Source: Tetragonia tetragonoides
Lineage: Eukaryota; Streptophyta; Magnoliopsida; Caryophyllales; Aizoaceae
Reading direction: 5' to 3'
Assembly: GCA_038025085.1 (NCBI GenBank)
Contig: CM076140.1
Coordinates: 39,617,501-39,681,500 of the forward strand
DNA: 64,000 bases
Shown: positions 23,340 to 35,699 of the stretch, one piece after another
Layout of the letters: each line of letters begins with the position of its first letter
Position numbering within the stretch: position 1 is the stretch's first letter
The notes under the pieces: generated by a model
What the model was told of the DNA's origin: nothing
The model's database searches: none
What the model saw: only the letters and a program-made list of their open reading frames with translations
Program-made: the position numbers and the translations under genes

Positions 23340-23676
23340 AGCCTTCTTTAATATGGTCAATTATTACTAACGTGTTTTCGTGCAAGAACTATGCCATAAA
23401 CTATACCAATCTCACATTTTAAAATTCCATTTTTCTTCCCTTCCTCTTTCCTTCCTTCTTCTTCATCTCCACCTTCTTGTTCTTCTTCTTCTACCTCCAT
23501 ATTCTCTCACCTCTCTCTCTCTCTCTCTCTCTCTCTCCCCACCGACAACCAATTCTTACAGAACACAAAAAACCCAGAAAAACCCATATCTCCAAATCAT
23601 AAAAAAAAAAAAAAAAAAACCCAAAAACCCATTTTTTCAAATCAAGAAACAACCCAAAAAAAAACCCACAAAAAAG
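23340..23676 (+). promoter_or_regulatory. 5' UTR/promoter-proximal region of the GT34 gene
   Basis: Pyrimidine-rich leader with a (CT)n run at about 23512-23537 and A-rich blocks before the ATG. CT-rich 5' leaders are common in plant genes. The reading frame of the gene is open upstream to 23380, but that part is low-complexity (poly-Ser-Leu, poly-Lys) and is judged untranslated. I found no convincing TATA box. Confidence 0.5.
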
Positions 23677-25032
23677 ATGCTAAACTGTTGTATAGGTCAA
23701 CGAAGAGTTGCCCAAATCAAGAGAGGTTTTCATGACATGAAAGTTACAATCTTTTGCCTTGTAATAACCATTATCATGATCCGTTCTATGATAGGTGCTG
23801 GTGATTTTGGTACCCCACAAACTGACATATCTCTCTTAACCAATTTTCATTCTCGCCGTGTCCTTGAAGATTCTGCTTCTCTTGACACAGATGCTGACGT
23901 CAAATCGGACACGGATGACGACACCACTAATCCTAAGAGCTATGAGTCTCTTGATATTAGCAAGATCCTTGTTGATGAAGAACCTGAAGATTACAAAGAC
24001 CCAAATGTGCCCTATACTTTGGGACCCAAGATCTCTGATTGGGATCAACAAAGAGAAAATTGGTTGAAAGAAAACCCTGAATTTCCTAATTTTGTTCAAA
24101 AAGGGAAACCTAGGGTTCTTCTTGTAACTGGGTCATCTCCAAAACCTTGTGAGAATCCGGTAGGTGATCATTATTTGCTTAAATCAATTAAGAATAAGAT
24201 TGATTATTGTAGGATTCATGGGATTGAGATATTTTATAATTTTGCTTTGTTGGATGCTGAAATGGCTGGGTTTTGGGCTAAATTGCCTTTGATTAGGAAA
24301 TTGTTATTGTCACATCCTGAGATTGAGTTTTTATGGTGGATGGATAGTGATGCTATGTTTACTGATATGGCATTTGAGCTACCATGGGAGAGATATAAAG
24401 ATGTGAACTTGGTTATGCATGGTTGGAATGAAATGGTTTATGATGAAAAGAATTGGATTGGTTTGAATACTGGTAGTTTCTTGTTGAGGAATAATCAATG
24501 GGCTTTGGATTTGTTGGATGTTTGGGCACCTATGGGTCCTAAGGGTAAGATTAGGGATGATGCTGGGGCGATTTTGACTAGGGAACTTAAGGGTAGGCCG
24601 GTTTTCGAAGCCGATGATCAAAGTGCAATGGTGTATTTGTTGGCTACTCAAAGGGATACATGGGGTGACAAGGTTTATCTTGAGAACGCGTATTATTTGC
24701 ACGGTTACTGGGGGATTTTGGTTGATAGGTATGAGGAGATGATTGAGAATTACCACCCAGGGTTGGGTGATCATAGGTGGCCTTTAGTTACTCACTTTGT
24801 CGGGTGTAAGCCTTGTGGGAAGTTCGGGGATTACCCTGTTGAGAGGTGCTTGAAACAGATGGATAGGGCCTATAATTTCGGAGATAATCAGATTTTGCAA
24901 ATGTATGGCTTTAGTCACAAGTCGTTGGCTAGTAGGAGGGTTAAGAGGGTTAGGAATGAAACGAGCAATCCGCTTGATGTTCAGGATGAGCTTGGTTTGC
25001 TTCACCCGTCGTTTAAAGCTGTGAAGGTATGA
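23677..25032 (+). CDS. GT34 family glycosyltransferase (galactosyl/xylosyltransferase, Golgi)
   Basis: Intact, intronless 451-codon gene. A short basic N-terminus is followed by one hydrophobic segment (about residues 23-41), the type II signal anchor of Golgi enzymes, and an acidic stem. The GT34 domain starts near 'PRVLLVTGSSPKPCENP' and contains the sugar-nucleotide/metal-binding D-S-D at residues 223-225 within 'WWMDSDAMF'. 'LNTGSFLLRN', 'EADDQSAMVYLL' and 'HFVGCKPC' follow. The family adds alpha-1,6-galactose to mannans or alpha-1,6-xylose to xyloglucan. The overall pattern recalls the Arabidopsis At4g37690/At2g22900 (MUCI10) clade, hence galactomannan-type activity is likelier, but the substrate cannot be fixed by reading. 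The ATG at 23677 was chosen because it directly precedes the conserved basic and anchor region. This is the only clearly functional host gene here. Confidence 0.9.
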   Translation: MLNCCIGQRRVAQIKRGFHDMKVTIFCLVITIIMIRSMIGAGDFGTPQTDISLLTNFHSRRVLEDSASLDTDADVKSDTDDDTTNPKSYESLDISKILVDEEPEDYKDPNVPYTLGPKISDWDQQRENWLKENPEFPNFVQKGKPRVLLVTGSSPKPCENPVGDHYLLKSIKNKIDYCRIHGIEIFYNFALLDAEMAGFWAKLPLIRKLLLSHPEIEFLWWMDSDAMFTDMAFELPWERYKDVNLVMHGWNEMVYDEKNWIGLNTGSFLLRNNQWALDLLDVWAPMGPKGKIRDDAGAILTRELKGRPVFEADDQSAMVYLLATQRDTWGDKVYLENAYYLHGYWGILVDRYEEMIENYHPGLGDHRWPLVTHFVGCKPCGKFGDYPVERCLKQMDRAYNFGDNQILQMYGFSHKSLASRRVKRVRNETSNPLDVQDELGLLHPSFKAVKV

Positions 25033-26208
25033 TCTTGACCATGATCAGTTGTTAGAAGGTTGAGATGATACTGCCCTGCTTTTAAGCTTTTGTTCTTTGT
25101 CATAGATACATGTTATTCATTTGTTATGTACCTTTTGATCGTGATATGTAACTTTGTTTTTTGTTGTAGTTACTGATGATTGTAAACCAAGGTTATGTTG
25201 TCCAATTGTTTATGTTAGTATTGCTTCCATTTTATTGATTCAAAGGAGAAGAAGAATCCAGCTTGTCAATTGGCGATTATTTTTGTTGTTGGTGTCTTCT
25301 CCATACTAGCATTTTGGCTATTGGCAATTGAAATTGGGTTATATTTCTGCGTTCCCTTTTGTTTGCATTTCAATGGTTTCTCTTAGCAAAATGCAAAAAT
25401 CTGTAACTCCCATGGTTTCAGATTGCAATCATTATAGTTGTAGTTGTAGTTGTATACCTTACTAGACAGAGGGTAGCACGAAGAGTAATCACACACTGAT
25501 TAAACTGACGGTGAAAACCTGAGTTTGAATTGCTGAAGTTCGTGAAAATAGTTCATATTTTCTATACATGTACACTTTATGCACGAAGATTCTTGCGAGA
25601 GTCGCATGAAGTTTTCCGTTTCATAGAATGTTCAAAGGACTATTTTCACTAAAAGTCGTGTTTTTGTGTTTTCTGTATCGTGTATTGTTTCCATGAAAGT
25701 GATAACATAGCTTGCATAACTCTGTAGTCATGCATAGTAAGCCACATCATGTATATCTCTTTCTATTTCATCTGAATTGCTTTGATTTCCAAGTTTGCTA
25801 CTAGTTAGTCCCATCGAATCGGAGTCTACTTACTAACCCCGTCCGTCGCTGTCAGATTGTTAGAAACGAAGGATATTGAAAATGATATTGTGACTTTGAA
25901 GTGTTATATCACTGTTTATTAACTGATGTTTAGGTGACCCTCTTACCCATCACCATCATTATTCTATTGTTATGGAATACTACTTGCATAGTTGCATATA
26001 GACGATATAGCTTGTATTTGTTTTATCAAAGTTATATTGGGATTGAAGGACCTATACCCACCTAATTTTAAATTTCACCATAATACAATTGAATCTCGTT
26101 TTAAAGGATATTTCATACTCTTTCCAATGGTGGAGGAAGTAAAGTTATATGCTACTTAAAATCTAATAGTCTACTCTTTAACGATTTAGGAAAGTACAAC
26201 TTTAGTAT
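25033..26208. other. 3' UTR and unique spacer right of the GT34 gene
   Basis: The first ~200 bp are T-rich and probably form the 3' UTR. The rest shows no gene, repeat or transposon signature that I recognise. It ends where the Tat B 3' LTR begins. Confidence 0.45.
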
Positions 26209-26637
26209 TGTGGAGTCAGATTCTCGGGTTTTCTGGATTAAGACTTGGGAATCGTCGCGTTACATGCCAAAGGGCATGTCCCATGGTAATCGAACGATTG
26301 AAAAGGGGTCAATTGGCAAGGAATCATCATAAGGTTCGAAGTCGCCACCTTGTTAAACTGTTGCACCCATGTTTGTGAAAAACTATGTTTTACTATGTTT
26401 GCTCGAGTTAAGATGATTTTGGTGTTGTCAACTGTTGTGGCATTTTTTATTTTTTATTTGAAGTTTTACGACATGAATGAACAACTACGAAGCTTGGTAC
26501 TTGGTAGCTTAGCAATACACCTTGCCCACATATAGCATCATTCAACTGTTGCAGCAGTTATCAAAAATTTCTAGTAGTCCTCAGTTGAATGCAAATTTGA
26601 CTAAGAGCTTCTTTTTTGGGTGGTTGTTGCCCATGAT

Positions 26638-26795
26638 GTGAAATTGGAGATTCTTGACATTTTGGGTGATCATGAAAGTAATTTACCATTGAGGAATGTG
26701 GGGGTGCCTTTATCTTTATAAAAGTTGAGCACCATACATAATTTAAAGCCTTTCATTGACAAAATTGAAGCAAAGCTGACAATTAAAAATCTAGA
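26638..26795 (+). pseudogene. L1-type LINE reverse transcriptase fragment
   Basis: The short stretch translates to a decayed version of the plant L1 block 'LPLRYLGVPL' followed by 'PLIDKI'; here 'LPLRNVGVPLSL', a stop, and 'KPFIDKIEAKL'. It is a remnant only. Confidence 0.6.
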
Positions 26796-26799
26796 ATAA

Positions 26800-27013
26800 A
26801 CCAAGGAGGTGTGGTTGAGACTTGAGTGGTATGGACTCATCCATTCTTAATCAAGGTCGAGGATTCCAATTTCGCCTTAGGTATGGAGCAGCTTCAAATT
26901 CCTTGGCCAGCTGTCCCGCCTTTTGAGGTACCTACAAGCGAGCGCGGGAAAATAGTCATTGTGGTCGACAGTGAATACCCTGATTGTGAATCCAAAAAAA
27001 AAAAAAAAAACTA
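26800..27013 (+). repeat. SINE-like unit with poly(A)
   Basis: A box-A-like 'GACTTGAGTGG' (about 26818) and a box-B-like 'GGTCGAGGATTCC' (about 26858) are spaced as in tRNA-derived SINEs. A 16-17 base A run ends the unit at 26996-27012. No clear target-site duplication was found, so the call is tentative. Confidence 0.45.
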
Positions 27014-27948
27014 ACATAATTTTCCAAGCACTCTATTTGTTATGATGAGTTGCAACATGAGGATATACCTTGCATTTGGTATGATTTTTCACTTGTTTCT
27101 CCTTTCATGAAAAATCATGAACATTTTAAGTTTTTGCTAAGACTATAAAACAGGGGTCAGGGTATAATAGCATCATTTGTGCAGAATACAAATACAAAAT
27201 TGAATGCTGCTGCATTGCTTGTTTTGATTAAAGGGATAGTTATAGTAATGAGGCTCTCTGAATTGAATTCTTGCGCACATAAATGGTGTATCAAATGCCA
27301 AAGAAAGATTAGCATTAAAGTAGTGTTTATGCTTCATTGAAGATACCAGTAACTAAGCAAAGCAATGGTATTAAAGGCTAATGGGCTCAACTTCATGATT
27401 GCGTGCTGCTGTGTCATTGTGTCTTTGGTTGCAAAAGAGACGGTTCTTCATCCTAGTCATACTCATTGTAACAAAAGTTTTGTGCATTGTGATTACAAAG
27501 CTGCGATTGTCATATGGAGCAAATATCTAGTTGTTTAAAAGGACTAGTATAGAATAATGAGAGCTCTTATCGAAAAACAAAAAAACTAAAAAAAAAAAAA
27601 CTAAAAGAGAGTTGTTTAATTGCTGGACTATGCAAGTATCTCCAATGTTAGAGATTAAACAGGTTTATATGGTTGTCAAATCATCCCTTTTAAAACCTCA
27701 CTTCTACAAATATGTATTTCTCTATCCTAATAACTCTTTAAGATAATTGAAGTCTATACAACATGAAAATCCAAAATTCAGGTTTACCTATCCAAATCGA
27801 TTTGTGTGACATTAAGCTTTAATTTTTAGCTTAATCACCATGCAGAAGATATTTTTAACTTAATCACTAGGTGGATGCTCGTGTGTTGCACGGACTGTGA
27901 TTATATAATAAAATTAATATAACGTGATTATCAATCTCATCGAAAAAT

Positions 27949-28096
<148 letters not shown>

Positions 28097-29353
28097 CCCA
28101 TTTAATATCATGAATCCCATATAATAAGATTACTAACACTTCAGAGGGGTTTTTTTTTATATAAATTAAACTCTTATCACCAATTTCAATTAATTTTTAA
28201 TTAACTCACTCATATGTTACATGATCCAAGAGGTTGTAGTTTCAAAGTCTTTTATACTTGATGTTGGTACGCCAATACTCCTATGTTGATATAAGTGTAC
28301 AACTAACTTTTTGAAAGTACGATCCTTGTTCTATGCTATAATCAGGTTAAATGTGTAATGTATATATAACTACTTTTCAAAAAATAGAGAAGTTTAAGAC
28401 TTAAACCTTAGAATAGCAAAACAAATTTTAATGCTTGCTTGACTGTTTTTTCAAACTGGTATACATTAATAATTATAGAGTTGAATTGAACATAAATTGG
28501 AACCCTAATTAACATGGGGGATCAGTCTATTACATAGAGTTATAAAAGTATAAGTTATAATGGTGAAGTTTCCTATTAAAGATTAGATCTAGAATCAATT
28601 TAGATTCATTATTTATTTCTTTATTCTACCCATACTCTTTTTATTATATTATACCACAGATTCTTGCCTAATCTCATGATTAGAAAGGACCCTAATCTCA
28701 TCATGGGATGACATTAAGTGTGCAAGTGGGGGAGGGAGAAGGAGAGAGAGTGGTGAGGAAGGAGAGAGGAAGGAAGAGGAAGGAGAGAAAGAGTAGGGAG
28801 ATTCCAGCTCTTGAGATTATGATTTAACCATTGATATTATACTTTGAGATTGCTTTTTATATTTTCTCTCTTTTTTATATTGCAACTCTTTAGTTATGTC
28901 AAACTAATTACCTTTTTTTATGAGAAAAATAATTACTTTTTTAGGTGGACGCATCATATGTTGTAAAAAATCATCCATCTTTTATGTACTCATACTTTAT
29001 TTTTTTAATCAGTGAATAAGGGTTCGAAGACGCCACCTTGTTATGACCCAAACAAGGACGGGTTCCAAAAGAAAAGGGTTTTATAAAAGATTTAAAATAA
29101 AATCATTTAAGAAACCCAAAATTGACTCCATTGCGATAAGGCACGAAAATTCTTGTGACTGGCCTTCGAATGCAAAGATTTGGGTTCGGGGTCTAGGTTA
29201 GAAGGTGCGTACGTCATTCGGACCCGTCTCCTCCTCTGTGTAGAGTACGGGCTCTTTACTAATACGTCAAATCCCATTAAAAGCTTCGAATTTGGTTACA
29301 TTATGCCTAAAAATGAAAACACATAAGTTCATATTGTCACACAACATGTTTGC

Positions 29354-29967
29354 TGGGCCTGCTCTTTTGGTTGGTTGAAATTTAATTTGGATGGTTCATC
29401 CCTTGGAAAACCTGGGCCTGCTGGTTGTGGTGGGATTTTAAGAGGCTGTACAGAGGAAATTTGCGTTGTCGTCTCCGTTAAGCTTGAGGATATGGATTCT
29501 AATGCTGCAGAACTTCATGCATTTAGTTATGCAGTTGATTTACTAATGAAACATCCAAATTGGCTGCATTTTCGAATAGTCTTTGAAAGTGATTCTTGTA
29601 ATGCTATTAATTGGGTGCCGAAGAAAGAGGATAGACCGTGGAATCGGTGGCGTATATTCAACAAATTGGACACTCAGTTATATCAGTTAGATGGTGTACA
29701 AATACAACATGTTACTAGAGAAAAGAATAGTGAAGCTGATAGGTTAGCTAAACAAGCGGTGTATATAGGGAGGATAACATGTTAATATGGATTTGATTCT
29801 ACCATGTATAAATTGGGGGTTATTCTTTTGTATAGTCAGAAACCTGAGTAGAGATAGTCTGAATGTGATAGGTAGGATCTTACCGGGCCTAAAAACCTTT
29901 GTATGATTACTTTGTGGCAATTAGTTGCCTAATAAAATGATTATTTTGCTGTTCAAAAAAAAAAAAC
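29354..29967 (+). mobile_element. 5'-truncated L1-type LINE in the Tat B LTR
   Basis: The insert is absent from the matching LTR at about 61130. It is flanked by 13 bp duplications ACAACATGTTTGC (29341-29353) and ATAACATGTTTGC (29969-29981), one mismatch. It ends in a 12-base A run preceded by an AATAAAA signal. It carries only the LINE's terminal RNase H and 3' UTR. This is classic target-primed integration with 5' truncation. Confidence 0.9.
29375..29785 (+). pseudogene. LINE RNase H domain (RVT_3 type)
   Basis: The frame encodes an RNase H with 'FNLDGSSLGKPGPAGCGGILR', 'NAAELHAFSYAVDLL', 'FESDSCNAI' and 'EKNSEADRLAKQAV', so the D-E-D-D acidic residues are all present and the frame is open to TAA. 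It is the C-terminal end of a plant LINE ORF2. The upstream RT and endonuclease are missing because of 5' truncation, and no promoter is visible. It is a fragment, not a host gene. Confidence 0.85.
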
Positions 29968-32900
29968 ATAACATGTTTGCACGCAAATCAAGGCAAATAC
30001 CTAAAACCGATATATTCACATATGTACAACGGGCTTGGATACGCTTATACTTCACTACATACCAATCATCGTAGGACTTGAATCTACTCATGGATCAAAA
30101 CCCTAATCGTAGTTCTTGAACGGGGAATTTTGTCATTAGACTCTTGGGTGCCACTAAGGCGGGTGTGTTTGTTCTTTCCCATTAGAGGGATATAATCGAG
30201 AAACTTATAAAATGACTCGCTACTAGAGTCGAATTGATCCGAGGAACCTCCCACTACCCTAGCATGGAGCAAGAAATGGTTCAAAATGGGATGATTTGCC
30301 TACTCCTTCGAGGCGTTCAACCCAACAACATCTGGTGATATACGGGGATCAACCCAATTCTTCACTGGGGAATAACTTTCACTGGGGTTGGATAAATGGA
30401 TGATTTGAGTAGAGTTTGGTTATGGGTTGGGTGAATAATGGTTCGAAAGAGTCTTAGATAGAATTCTCCGAGATGGCCCAAAGCCAAATAAGAGAGGATG
30501 GTCAATTATTCATTTACATTCAATCATAGGTATTCCACCTAGGAAGGCAGTTTTCGACCGTGGGATAGTCCGATAAGAATTCACGCCACTGGGGAAATGT
30601 CCACTAGGGATTGATGAACGAAATCAATTTTGAATAGTGGTAGGTGAAATGCACATGATCGCGCATAAGTGAATAAGTGATTCAAACCTCGAATTTGATT
30701 TTGGGCTGGTTTTGTAAATAAGTGAATATACCGGTCTTTATCAACAATAATCGTATAAGTATGCAAATCTCATGGTTAAGTTAAATAATAATTTTTATTA
30801 TGGTGAGTTGAATTATTTAGTGGAAATACGCGTACGCAAATATGTACAAAAACAAAGTTATAATGTCCTTAGGGAGACGAATTACATCATTGAAAAATAT
30901 ATACATTAAAATGATACAAATATATACAAGTCCTACAAAAATAAAATATCACTCAGTCTTGATATCCATTTATACTCCGGGGCTCGGGATTGGGTCCTGT
31001 CTTCGAAAGATCAGAAAACCGATGTTGAAATCGTTATTTTTAATGAATTAATCTAAAAATTGATTATTTATAGCACACTCTCACGAATTTGGACAAGGGA
31101 ATGGTCCAAGCTCTTTTTTTTATTCATGAAATTACTTTTAAAATAAACTAGACTCATTAAAGAGCTAGACTGAAGAGTTTCATATTTTTATCTTTTCATT
31201 TGATAATTAAACAAAAATCCTCAAATGAGGAAAGGAAAACTGTTTTTGTGCAAGTCTGGACAGAACTTCGAAAAATCATAACTATGTCTTAGAGTAAGCA
31301 AATGGAGTGATTTAAAGCCTAACCTATGTCATTTTGGGTCCTCTTTCTGCTGTAAAAATCTGGAGTTGATACAGTTCGTGAGTAGGACATTATCGTCAAA
31401 TTACAAGGTTCTGGAATGTAAATTCAGACTTGCGGTTTTCGACTTAACTGAAATTAGTTACAAGGATTTAGTGTCCAACATATTCACAAATTAAACTAGG
31501 TTGTTTGTGATTATGTACACAAAGTATCGAGAATTATCGTGGACGTTAAGACAATTCACGAAATTAAACAAAAGTCCAGCACTTCGTTCATTATTTCAAG
31601 GTTGACAGAAACATTTCTCTTTTGGAAGATTATTGCTCAATTTTGTTTAATTCGTTAAAAATACATTAGAAGTCCAAATCGAGTAATTCCAAAGTTCAAA
31701 ATGGTCCAAAATTTATTCTAGTATCCAGTCCAAGAGTCACTTTGCATTGAGGTAGTGCAAATCACCATGTTATTTACAGGTTATCAATTTTGGACATTAG
31801 CTCATTTATTCAATTTTAGCATTTTTTATACTCATAATAATTTCATCATTCTTAGCAAGTGTCAAGTATACATACATTGAGGACTGTTAAGAAAAATTAT
31901 AAAAAATTATTAATGTCCGTAAGTGAGGTAATTAGGTCATTGTTTAACAAGTTAAAAATGTCAAAAATTCAAACTGTCAACATAAAGTCATCACTAAATA
32001 TATCATGGTAAATTCGTTACTTGTCCAAAATAAGCAAATGCAGTCTCTGTAGAACCGCGAAAATGTCCTTTACAAATTGTCCAGAAATGGATTAAGTCTA
32101 AATCATTCATTTTCACAAGTTATAGCTAATTTTATCCTTGAGGGTCAGATCTAGAAACCTCAACTTCGAATCATTATAACTAAATAATTAACCGTTGGCT
32201 CTTGGTGAAACGTATGTCATTTTAAAGATAACAAACCAAAGTTCTGTTTAGAATTAATTCACTCAAATCTAACCATTGGATCATCCACAAAGTATAAAAG
32301 AAGTTGATACTTATGAAACTATAAAAAAATCCGAGATTATTACAACAAATAATTATTTCTCCTCTAAGGCCATTATTTCGTTTGATATGCAAAATGAACA
32401 TTTTTTTACCATTTTTGATGAAGAATATATCAAGGTAGTGAGTATAACAACACAAGTAAAAAAAAACATAAAGTTAGCACTCACTAAAAGAGCTTCTTTT
32501 TTTTTTTTTGGTGTTTGTGTTTGTTTTTTTTTTTTTTTGGGGGGATTTTTCTTAACTTCTAAAAATTCTAAGTCAAGACTACTAGAAACTGAGTAGTAGA
32601 GATGGAATATGAGAGAAAATAACTTAGAAAAAATTCACTAGGCAAACACCCTTTGTAAGTGGGAATATAGGAGATATTTATAGGCAAATGTAAGGGTAGG
32701 GGACTAGGGTTGTGGGTTAAAAAATCAGAATTTTAAGTTAATAAAAAAAACTAATTATAAAGTTAAAAGAAATTAAAAATAGGTTGTTAGGGGGCAAGTT
32801 AGGAGTCAACCTTAGGTGGGTGGAAGAAGTAATAAAAAGAAAGCATAAAAAATATAATTTTAAAATAGGTTTGTTCAAATCGGGTAAAAATGAGACAAAT

Positions 32901-33031
32901 AAGATATTTTGTGATTTTGTAAGAGTAAAACAAAATTAAAGATAAAACAAATACTAGCAAGAGAGAAAGAAAGGAAAAAATAAAGAAGTAAAAAAAAATG
33001 CTGATTGTTTGTTTGGGAATGGGAACCCAAC

Positions 33032-33034
<3 letters not shown>

Positions 33035-33066
<32 letters not shown>
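33035..33066. repeat. (GA)n microsatellite
   Basis: Pure AG dinucleotide run within the Tat B 3' LTR. Confidence 0.95.
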
Positions 33067-33068
<2 letters not shown>

Positions 33069-33294
33069 TTGGGGTGGGGGTCCCACGAGGGTTAGTGGGA
33101 GAGAAAAAAAATAATAATAAAATAAAAGGGGGGAAATGGGGGGCTACTTAGACAGGGGAATGAGAATTTTTGTTTAGTTTCCCTTTTTTTTAATTTCAGT
33201 GGGGTCCATTAGTGAGATAAAATCAGATTTTTTTTTTCTTTTTTCTTTTTTTCTTTATTTTGTTATGAGTTTTGGTTTGGGTGATTATAACTTA

Positions 33295-33445
33295 AAAGTG
33301 TCCTTTATTTACATTAAAGTGACCCAATTTGACACTAAGAATGACTCTTGTCTACACTAAAGTGATCCATATGTACACTAAAAGTGATCCCGCTTAAATT
33401 GAAAATGACCCACATTTAAATTATAATGACCCCTATTTTTTGTAA
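33295..33445 (+). repeat. Cluster of AAAGTGACCC-like motifs in the Tat B LTR
   Basis: About seven variants of (A)AAGTGACCC/TGATCC are spaced 15-30 bp apart. The same motif recurs over 52.1-55.0 kb inside an unrelated element. No role is known to me. Confidence 0.65.
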
Positions 33446-33505
33446 ACCAAAAAAAAAAAATGAAACATAAATAGCTAAAACGGAGTCAAAATTCCAGCGT
33501 CTACA

Positions 33506-33520
33506 GGTGCCCCTCATTGG
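33506..33520 (-). other. Tat B polypurine tract
   Basis: On the minus strand AATGAGGGGCACC immediately precedes the LTR start TGTAGACGC. This fixes the inner boundary of the 3' LTR. Confidence 0.75.
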
Positions 33521-33599
33521 TCGAGTTCTGTGCAAACGATGACCAATGACAAAAGGACGCTAAATTTTGACTCGGGGTAGTAAAAATCCAACACAAAAC

Positions 33600-34060
33600 A
33601 ATTCTTGACGTAGCTGTACAAAGCCGTAGTTATCGATTTATGTGACTGTCTAAAGTCTCAACCGATAAGTCGTGGTGTAACTGATTAAACAGTTTTAATC
33701 GATTGAGTCTGAGCGTAGCAATTTAATGCCTTAGCTATAGGTCTCGGCGTAATTACTACGAGTCTTAACCGAAAGGTTGTAGTGTAACTGATTAAACAGT
33801 CTAAACCGATTGAGTCCGTGCAAGTGTTAGCGTAGCTCTGGTGAAGCCATAACCCAATAAATATTCTGTGCAGTTCGCGGCGTAGCTATCGAATAGTCTT
33901 AGCCGAAAAGACTTGTGCAATTCTTGGCATAGCTACCGAAGCCTTAACCGATTTTTTTTCCTCTTGGCGTAGCTCTTACAAAGCTTTAACCAATTTTCTC
34001 TTGTGCATCTATTAGTGGCGTAGCTTTTATAAAACCGTAACCGAAAATCTGAGGTCACAA
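33600..34060 (+). repeat. Degenerate ~45 bp tandem array next to the Tat B polypurine tract
   Basis: About ten diverged copies of a unit built around 'GGCGTAGCT', 'AAAGCCTTAACCGA' and 'TTGTGCA'. Its location, next to the polypurine tract inside the 3' region, mirrors the array of Tat A, though the sequence is unrelated. Confidence 0.75.
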
Positions 34061-34645
34061 ATTTTATTCTTGCCTCACTTCTTTTGAGGACAACAAAGTT
34101 TATTTTCTCTCTCCTCTTTTTTTTTTATGAATTTTTTATTTATTAGGAATATATGTTTGCATGCATGCAACATGAGGAAGCTTTTTTTAATTGAAAAATC
34201 CCTCTAGAACTTAAAATTCATTTTGAACATCAAAGTCAATTTTTTTTCGGAATTTTATTTTCATCTCTTTCTTTGATGATTTTTGTTTTTTACATTGAAA
34301 TTTTTCACAAATAATATGATATCATCACTTCTTGAGTTAAACCTTCATGAATAAGTAATAAGATGTTTCCCAAAAGGGTTTATCACACTACTAATCCATA
34401 TATTTGAATTTAAACACATGGAGACAAGTTGTCATTCAAAGGCTAAAAAAGGAATGGATGAGTATTTGGTTTTGAACATGTGCTTTAACCAAATTGGGAA
34501 ATTGATGATGGTTTTGTAAAGTTGAACACTCCATCTTCTTCTTTTAAATGGATTAGATTGCAAGAGTGTGAGTTACACCTTTCATACTTCATCTTCATCT
34601 TCATCTTTTTTTTATTTCCTTAGCCAAATTTCAAGATTCAACATC
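34061..34645. other. Spacer before the antisense gene of Tat B
   Basis: AT-rich sequence with T runs. It would hold the promoter and leader of the antisense gene, but I see neither a convincing TATA box nor the GC palindromes found in Tat A. Confidence 0.4.
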
Positions 34646-35691
34646 ATGTTTCCAAGTAATGATATTGATTCCAATTTCAAAACTCTACTTATACATGTTA
34701 CTCAAGCCAAACCCAAAGAAACCAATTTTTCTTCTCTTTTTCTTAACTCACTTATTCCTTTCATAAGGTTCCCCATAAATTGGGACATTATAAAATCATC
34801 CCTCAAATATTGGGACAAAGATGATCATGTCTTTAGGTTTGAGAGAGAGGGGGGGCTTTGTCCACTTGACGAGGAAATTGAAGAGCTTCTTAGTTTAAAT
34901 AAGAAAGGTTTTCTCGTAACTCCAAGCACAAATAGGACTTATGAAGATAGTTTAAACACCCTCCTAGGTTTACCCTCCACTATCTCTAAATATCTTCTAT
35001 TAGGGGATATTGTTCTTCTACTTCTTCACTTGGTTAAAATATTCGAACCCGAGAATCCCGATTTCTAAATGAGTGGGAGAGTTTCTTACAACCAATATAG
35101 ACTTGATGCAAGTATCTTGTCCATGTTAGTCTTTTTTCTCTTAAGGAAGGATAATTCATTATGTAGTACAAGGTGTATCAATCTTGTTAAAAAAATTGGT
35201 CTGGAAGGTAGCTTAGGCCCTCTTGTTCTTGGGGAGACCTTGCTTGGTCTTGACAACCTTAAGGGTAATCCCAACTGCTTCATGAGGGGTTGTCCCTTAG
35301 TTTATACATTTGATTGTGTGAGAAGTTCCAACTCATGAAGCCTTCTACAACCAAATTTAGGCCAAAGAGTACCTTCGAAAGAGGCAAATCCACAAAATAC
35401 AAGATTCATGAGGTGAGTGGGGCTTGGGATGAAGTCTTTTGTGGGCAAATTGATTGGGTTCAAAGTTTCTTGAACCTTGGCAAAGTGGTTTATTCCACCG
35501 AGGGCCACAAAGGTGTACTCCTACCGAGTATAACTCATGTCACATTCTACCTTCCTTGGCGGTGCCTCCGCCAAATAGGCCTCAAGCAAGTCATGCCGAA
35601 TCTCCCTTCACAAATTTGCTACTCAAAACCGGCGGGGTACTCCAATTTTCGACACATGGCATCAATTTGGGGTCACCCTTTGGTTTTTTAA
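34646..35691 (+). pseudogene. Antisense DUF7745-like gene in Tat B
   Basis: Antisense to Tat B, between pol and the 3' LTR. The ATG at 34646 starts a frame to 35068 with 'SLKYWDKDDHVFRFERE' and 'GLCPLDEEIEELL', matching the DUF7745-like protein of Tat A ('EFWDPKFHVVRFG', 'EMCPLVEEFFDI'). After a TAA, 35069-35338 continues the same protein: 'LGPLVLGETLLGLDNLKGNP' corresponds to 'MHLVVGETILALDRFKSNP' in Tat A. 35314-35691 corresponds to Tat A exon 2 ('LRQIGLKQVMPNLP' against 'LRQYGLRQRIL'). The in-frame stop and the lack of a clean splice junction at about 35330 make it a decayed copy. Function unknown. Confidence 0.7.
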
Positions 35692-35699
35692 GCTTCTCC

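Noticed and set aside
23380..23676. 99-codon N-terminal extension of the GT34 protein
   Set aside because: Composed of low-complexity CT- and A-run sequence. The membrane anchor and conserved domain follow the ATG at 23677, and the length of 451 residues fits the family.
29375..29785. Stand-alone host RNase H-like gene
   Set aside because: It ends in poly(A), has target duplications and is absent from the sister LTR, so it is a LINE fragment.
30581..31051. Small open frames repeated at 61.8-62.1 kb
   Set aside because: Repeated only because they lie in the two LTRs of Tat B; no domain.
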